Below the pieces are notes generated by a model that saw only the letters and a list, made by a program, of their open reading frames with translations, had not been told where the DNA came from and made no database searches. Made by a program: the position numbers and the translations under genes. Below are positions 14,076-16,687 of a stretch of 16,687 nucleotides of DNA, in pieces. Position 1 is the first letter of the stretch; every line of letters begins with the position of its first letter. The DNA is from an uncultured Alistipes sp. (GTDB lineage Bacteria > Bacteroidota > Bacteroidia > Bacteroidales > Rikenellaceae): contig CAAGBL010000036.1 of NCBI GenBank assembly GCA_900768045.1, positions 1-16,687 of the forward strand. The letters are read 5' to 3'.

Positions 14076-15590
14076 TTATTTATTGAATACCATGCTTTGC
14101 TCCACAAATTGCTCAGCAGTACCAGTCCAGCTACCCGTGATGCGGTTGCGGCGATCGTCGGTGACATCTATGTCGACTGTCATAGTACCATCGCCATTAT
14201 CTCTAACCGACACCTCGCCACCACGAAATGGAGCAATTAGGTTGAGATCGGTAGTATGAAACCAGCTACATTGTAAGTTCTGCTGATCAGTCCAGCCAGG
14301 GATAAACGACCAGGTTTTAAGGAGGTCTGATGCTATGTAGTTGCCTGCAAAACCGCTCTCTTTGTTGTTGTGCCCTGTGATGATGTCGAGCTGGAAGCAG
14401 TCGCCCGAGTTGTTGTTGGGTCTGATTACGAACATCCAGTTGTAGGCCCCATAGTCGTAGAAGTCACCATAGCACTCGTAGACCATGTAGTGGTTTGAGA
14501 GGTCTGCCTCGTAGTCACCTTCAAGAGTAGAGAGAATAGTAACATCTTTTTGGCAATCTAACAAGATGTTTTCGCCCTCGTAGCTTACATTGTGCTGCTC
14601 GCCATTGATTGTTGCGCTGAGTGTTATTTTATCGCCTTGGACTACGAGCGTAGCCTCCTCGAACTTTATAATCTCGTTGCGGCGAGCGTTGACGTCTGTA
14701 ACCCAATATCCGCTATACTCCGCTGTAAATGTCCACTGCGAACAGCTGTTGCTTGAATCGTAGGTATATATACCATTGGGAATTGGCATTGTGCCAATGG
14801 TGGTTGCTACGGGGCCGTAGGCATCTATGCGATAGTATGTTGTATTTGCTTGCGAGCTACCGTCGCTATTAAAACCACGATCCGAGAGCACAAACCAGTA
14901 GTTGCCAGCACCAGGCGTTGCGGCATCACCATAGTAGTCGCCCCAGAGTGTTCGTGCTTTGAAGTTAATATCTCCATCACCAGCCTGCAATATATTCACA
15001 TCAACCGTTGCCGAGCCATAACCAATGGTTACGGTAGTTTTACGCTCCTTATTTGTAGTGTTTGTTGCCACACCAAGCTCAATTGTGTTGCTGTTCTTTT
15101 TACACTCAATAGAGTATATCCACTCTGCTGAGGTCTTAGCATATACATAATCTACGGGATTGGTGTTTTCTATTGTGTACTTAATCTCCACTAATTGACC
15201 ACAGCGATCAAGCTCAATGTCCGACTCGTTAACAAGTGTAATTTGGGGTGTTACACTCTCATTAGATTGTGTTACAACAACTGTAGCCTTACTCGTTTTA
15301 TTGCTCAAAACTACAGCTGCTTGACGCATGCCTCCTGTTTGGTTTGTGTCGAAGAGAATGGTTGCCAAACCACTCTTGTTGCTCTTTATGCGTAGCCAGT
15401 CGGAGCTTAAACTAATTTCGGGAGTTGTGTCAGCCATGTAGCTAATTGTAAACTCGCCTGCATAGCGGCCAACCTCAATCTGTGTTGATGAGATGATGGT
15501 AATCGCATCTGAAGGTGTACCATTCTCAATATCGCACGATGTAGTAAGAAGTGATATTAAAAGAGTGATGAATATTAAATTTTTTTGCAT
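14076..15590 (-). CDS. Lipoprotein with two BACON-like domains and a duplicated C-terminal domain
   Basis: A 504-residue protein with lipobox LTTSC (Cys19). Two BACON-like domains follow at about 29-108 (SSDWLRI, closing VVVTQS) and 114-203 (SAEWIYS, closing VNILQAG). The remaining 300 residues look like two related halves, about 207-343 and 357-495. Each has a YYGD/CYGD segment followed by a GAxNxxFV strand (GAGNYWFV, GAYNWMFV), then a strand with YRIDAYG or FQLDIITG, then an aromatic segment and a closing beta hairpin. I do not recognise this domain; a lipocalin-like barrel is possible. The start at 15590 is set by the signal peptide. Upstream is an 83-base gap to the DUF2461 gene with no consensus -7 box, so it may be co-transcribed from further upstream. 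Confidence 0.85.
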   Translation of the reverse strand: MQKNLIFITLLISLLTTSCDIENGTPSDAITIISSTQIEVGRYAGEFTISYMADTTPEISLSSDWLRIKSNKSGLATILFDTNQTGGMRQAAVVLSNKTSKATVVVTQSNESVTPQITLVNESDIELDRCGQLVEIKYTIENTNPVDYVYAKTSAEWIYSIECKKNSNTIELGVATNTTNKERKTTVTIGYGSATVDVNILQAGDGDINFKARTLWGDYYGDAATPGAGNYWFVLSDRGFNSDGSSQANTTYYRIDAYGPVATTIGTMPIPNGIYTYDSSNSCSQWTFTAEYSGYWVTDVNARRNEIIKFEEATLVVQGDKITLSATINGEQHNVSYEGENILLDCQKDVTILSTLEGDYEADLSNHYMVYECYGDFYDYGAYNWMFVIRPNNNSGDCFQLDIITGHNNKESGFAGNYIASDLLKTWSFIPGWTDQQNLQCSWFHTTDLNLIAPFRGGEVSVRDNGDGTMTVDIDVTDDRRNRITGSWTGTAEQFVEQSMVFNK

Positions 15591-15613
15591 TCTATTATCT
15601 TGCTGCGTTAATT

Positions 15614-15650
15614 TAACCTATTGGTGTATGTAGCTGATATATATAGGTTA
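15614..15650. repeat. Inverted repeat before the BACON lipoprotein pair
   Basis: TAACCTA (15614-15620) and TAGGTTA (15644-15650) are perfect inverted repeats 23 bases apart in the gap between the DUF2461 gene and the lipoprotein gene. It has no T-tract, so it is not a clear terminator. It may be a regulatory hairpin in the leader, or chance in AT-rich sequence. Confidence 0.3.
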
Positions 15651-15673
15651 TTGTTGTTGTATGCTTTTACGTT

Positions 15674-16342
15674 TTATGCAAATCTATGCTTGTCGATAAT
15701 AGCATTTATGTAATCCACGAATGGCTTGCAACGCTGAAATGTGCGTGCTGTGCGCTCCACCCATTTTTCGTTGTAGAACCACTTAGTGCCAACCCTCTTG
15801 ACCAACATTATGTGTCGCTGAAGAAGCAAATCTCGATACTCGGGTTCGATTGTCATGCCCTTAGGTAGGCGTGTAAACCTATCACGCTCCAAAAGCTCAA
15901 ATCCTGTTGCCTTTATCAGCTCCATGATTGTTGAGCCATTCTTTACGGCATCCTCTCTAAACCACTCCAATACTTCACGGCTGGGGTTAAATATTCCCAC
16001 AGCAAGTAGCGAGCCGCCGCTATCGGAGGGCTCAGGCGATATTTGGTAGTAGTAGCCAGCATATTTGCTATTCTTACCAGCACGAGCAAAGAAACCTCCA
16101 ATATAGTCGTTATATTTACGCTTAATGGACTTCTCCTTTGACGAGTGCAATAGGGTGTAACTGCAATCTGCGAGCCTATGAAACTTTATTGTTGAGTCAT
16201 ACTTGCCGATAAGCGGTATTAGTTGTTGTATGTATTCGGCATTTTGCGCAAATACTTGAATATAGTTTGCTCGATTTGCCAAAAACCACTCCTGGTTGTC
16301 GTTGAGGTGTATGCCTTGAAGAAAGGTTACAATCTTGTCCAT
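15674..16342 (-). CDS. DUF2461 family protein
   Basis: A 222-residue cytoplasmic protein without a signal peptide. It has the DUF2461 outline: an N-terminal FLQGIHLNDNQEWFLANRANY (about 7-27), then TIKFHRLADCSYTLLHSSKEK and KRKYNDYIGGFFARAGK, where typical members have FRI-RD-RFSKDKTPYKT, then YAGYYYQISP and GSLLAVGIFNPS, where the family has AGYYLH and a Gly-rich GG-x(W/Y)-P. The middle signature is clearly divergent here. Function is unknown in the family. It lies behind glyA with a terminator between them, and a -7 element in the terminator loop suggests its own promoter. It may lead a transcript that includes the two BACON lipoproteins. Confidence 0.8.
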   Translation of the reverse strand: MDKIVTFLQGIHLNDNQEWFLANRANYIQVFAQNAEYIQQLIPLIGKYDSTIKFHRLADCSYTLLHSSKEKSIKRKYNDYIGGFFARAGKNSKYAGYYYQISPEPSDSGGSLLAVGIFNPSREVLEWFREDAVKNGSTIMELIKATGFELLERDRFTRLPKGMTIEPEYRDLLLQRHIMLVKRVGTKWFYNEKWVERTARTFQRCKPFVDYINAIIDKHRFA

Positions 16343-16355
16343 TAATCATAATATA

Positions 16356-16395
16356 AAGGGAGCGACCAATAACAAAATTATTTAGCCACTCCCTT
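16356..16395 (-). terminator. Terminator hairpin of glyA
   Basis: On the minus strand, AAGGGAGTGGC (16395-16385) pairs with GTCGCTCCCTT (16366-16356) over 11 pairs, two of them G-U; the inner AATAA/TTATT (16382-16378 with 16372-16368) extends it. The wobble pairs would be mismatches on the plus strand, so it serves the minus strand. The tail is weak in T (TATATTA). Confidence 0.65.
16373..16380 (-). promoter_or_regulatory. -7 promoter element for the DUF2461 gene, inside the glyA terminator loop
   Basis: The minus strand reads TAATTTTG, an exact TAnnTTTG match, 30 bases before the ATG at 16342. No TTTG is found at -33. The overlap with the terminator hairpin makes either function less certain. 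Confidence 0.35.
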
Positions 16396-16415
16396 GTTAG
16401 ACAGTTACTTATATA

Positions 16416-16687
16416 TTACCATGCAAACAAAGGATACTCCTGCATCATAGCATTTACATCCTTGCGTACTGCTGCGATGTTCTCCTCGTTCTCAGGATCG
16501 CTTAGCACTCGGTCGATAAGCTCTGCAATATAGTCCATCTTATCCTCCTTAACACCACGTGTTGTGATGGCTGGAGTACCGAATCTTAGACCAGATGTTG
16601 TGAATGGTGTGCGTGAGTCGAATGGCACCATGTTCTTGTTTGTGGTGATGTCGGCAGCTACCAAGCACTTCTCAGCGAGCTTACCAG
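16416..16687 (-). CDS. glyA: Serine hydroxymethyltransferase, C-terminal part (5' end outside the window)
   Basis: Only the last 90 or so codons are present; the frame is open to the window edge, so the start lies beyond it. GlyA uses pyridoxal phosphate and tetrahydrofolate to interconvert serine and glycine, supplying one-carbon units. The visible part has the conserved NKNMVPFDSRTPFTTSGLRF segment followed by GTPAITTRG; the Arg of SGLRFGTPA corresponds to the substrate-carboxylate-binding Arg of the family. The C-terminal helix region (MDYIAELIDRVL) and the final PLFAW are normal, so nothing suggests truncation at this end. With tdh in the same window, both ends of threonine/serine-to-glycine metabolism are represented, though about 12 kb apart. 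Confidence 0.95.
   Translation of the reverse strand, partial: GKLAEKCLVAADITTNKNMVPFDSRTPFTTSGLRFGTPAITTRGVKEDKMDYIAELIDRVLSDPENEENIAAVRKDVNAMMQEYPLFAW

Noticed and set aside
12199..15590. Polysaccharide utilisation locus
   Set aside because: BACON domains are present but there is no SusC, SusD, glycoside hydrolase or sensor gene next to them in this window.

Overview
The window looks like chromosomal DNA of a Bacteroidales bacterium, possibly near Alistipes/Rikenellaceae, although the genus is only a guess. The evidence is as follows. There are repeated Bacteroidota-type promoters (TTTG, about 18-20 bases, then TAnnTTTG). AT-rich leaders replace Shine-Dalgarno sites. Several large lipoproteins carry BACON and fibronectin-like domains, and there is a Bacteroidota-specific DUF4294 protein. 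The L-threonine dehydrogenase is of the short-chain-dehydrogenase type. Most of the window is ordinary core chromosome; I see no phage, transposon, CRISPR array or defence island.

Layout. Positions 1-2822 (minus) hold two tandem lipoprotein genes built from about 120-residue beta-sandwich-like repeats; the second runs off the left edge. A divergent promoter region leads to L-threonine 3-dehydrogenase (3062-4006, plus), which ends in a strong terminator. Next comes a 260-base stretch of short tandem and inverted repeats, then a minus-strand DUF4294 protein (4359-4955) divergent from an FlK-like hotdog thioesterase (5063-5434). Between the thioesterase and an AraC-type regulator (5683-6579) lies a candidate small RNA on the minus strand (about 5568-5440) with its own promoter, two hairpins and a U8 tail. 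Palindromes sit between its promoter and the regulator. tRNA-Gln(UUG), with promoter and terminator, follows at 6675-6748.

Positions 6817-10715 (minus) form a compact operon: rpe, an ABC-F ATPase, rlmB and a YgjP-like metallopeptidase, with junctions of 1, 8 and -1 bases. rmuC (10840-12147, plus) is divergent from it and ends in a bidirectional terminator shared with the next lipoprotein pair. That pair (12199-15590, minus) has BACON-type N-termini. A DUF2461 protein lies upstream of it, and at the right edge is the 3' end of glyA with its terminator.

Functional themes are threonine/glycine metabolism (tdh, glyA), ribosome maintenance (ABC-F, rlmB, tRNA-Gln) and envelope lipoproteins. I do not see one coherent novel multi-gene system. 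The best undescribed candidates are the small RNA beside the AraC-type regulator and the lipoproteins, including an internally duplicated C-terminal domain in the protein encoded at 14076-15590.
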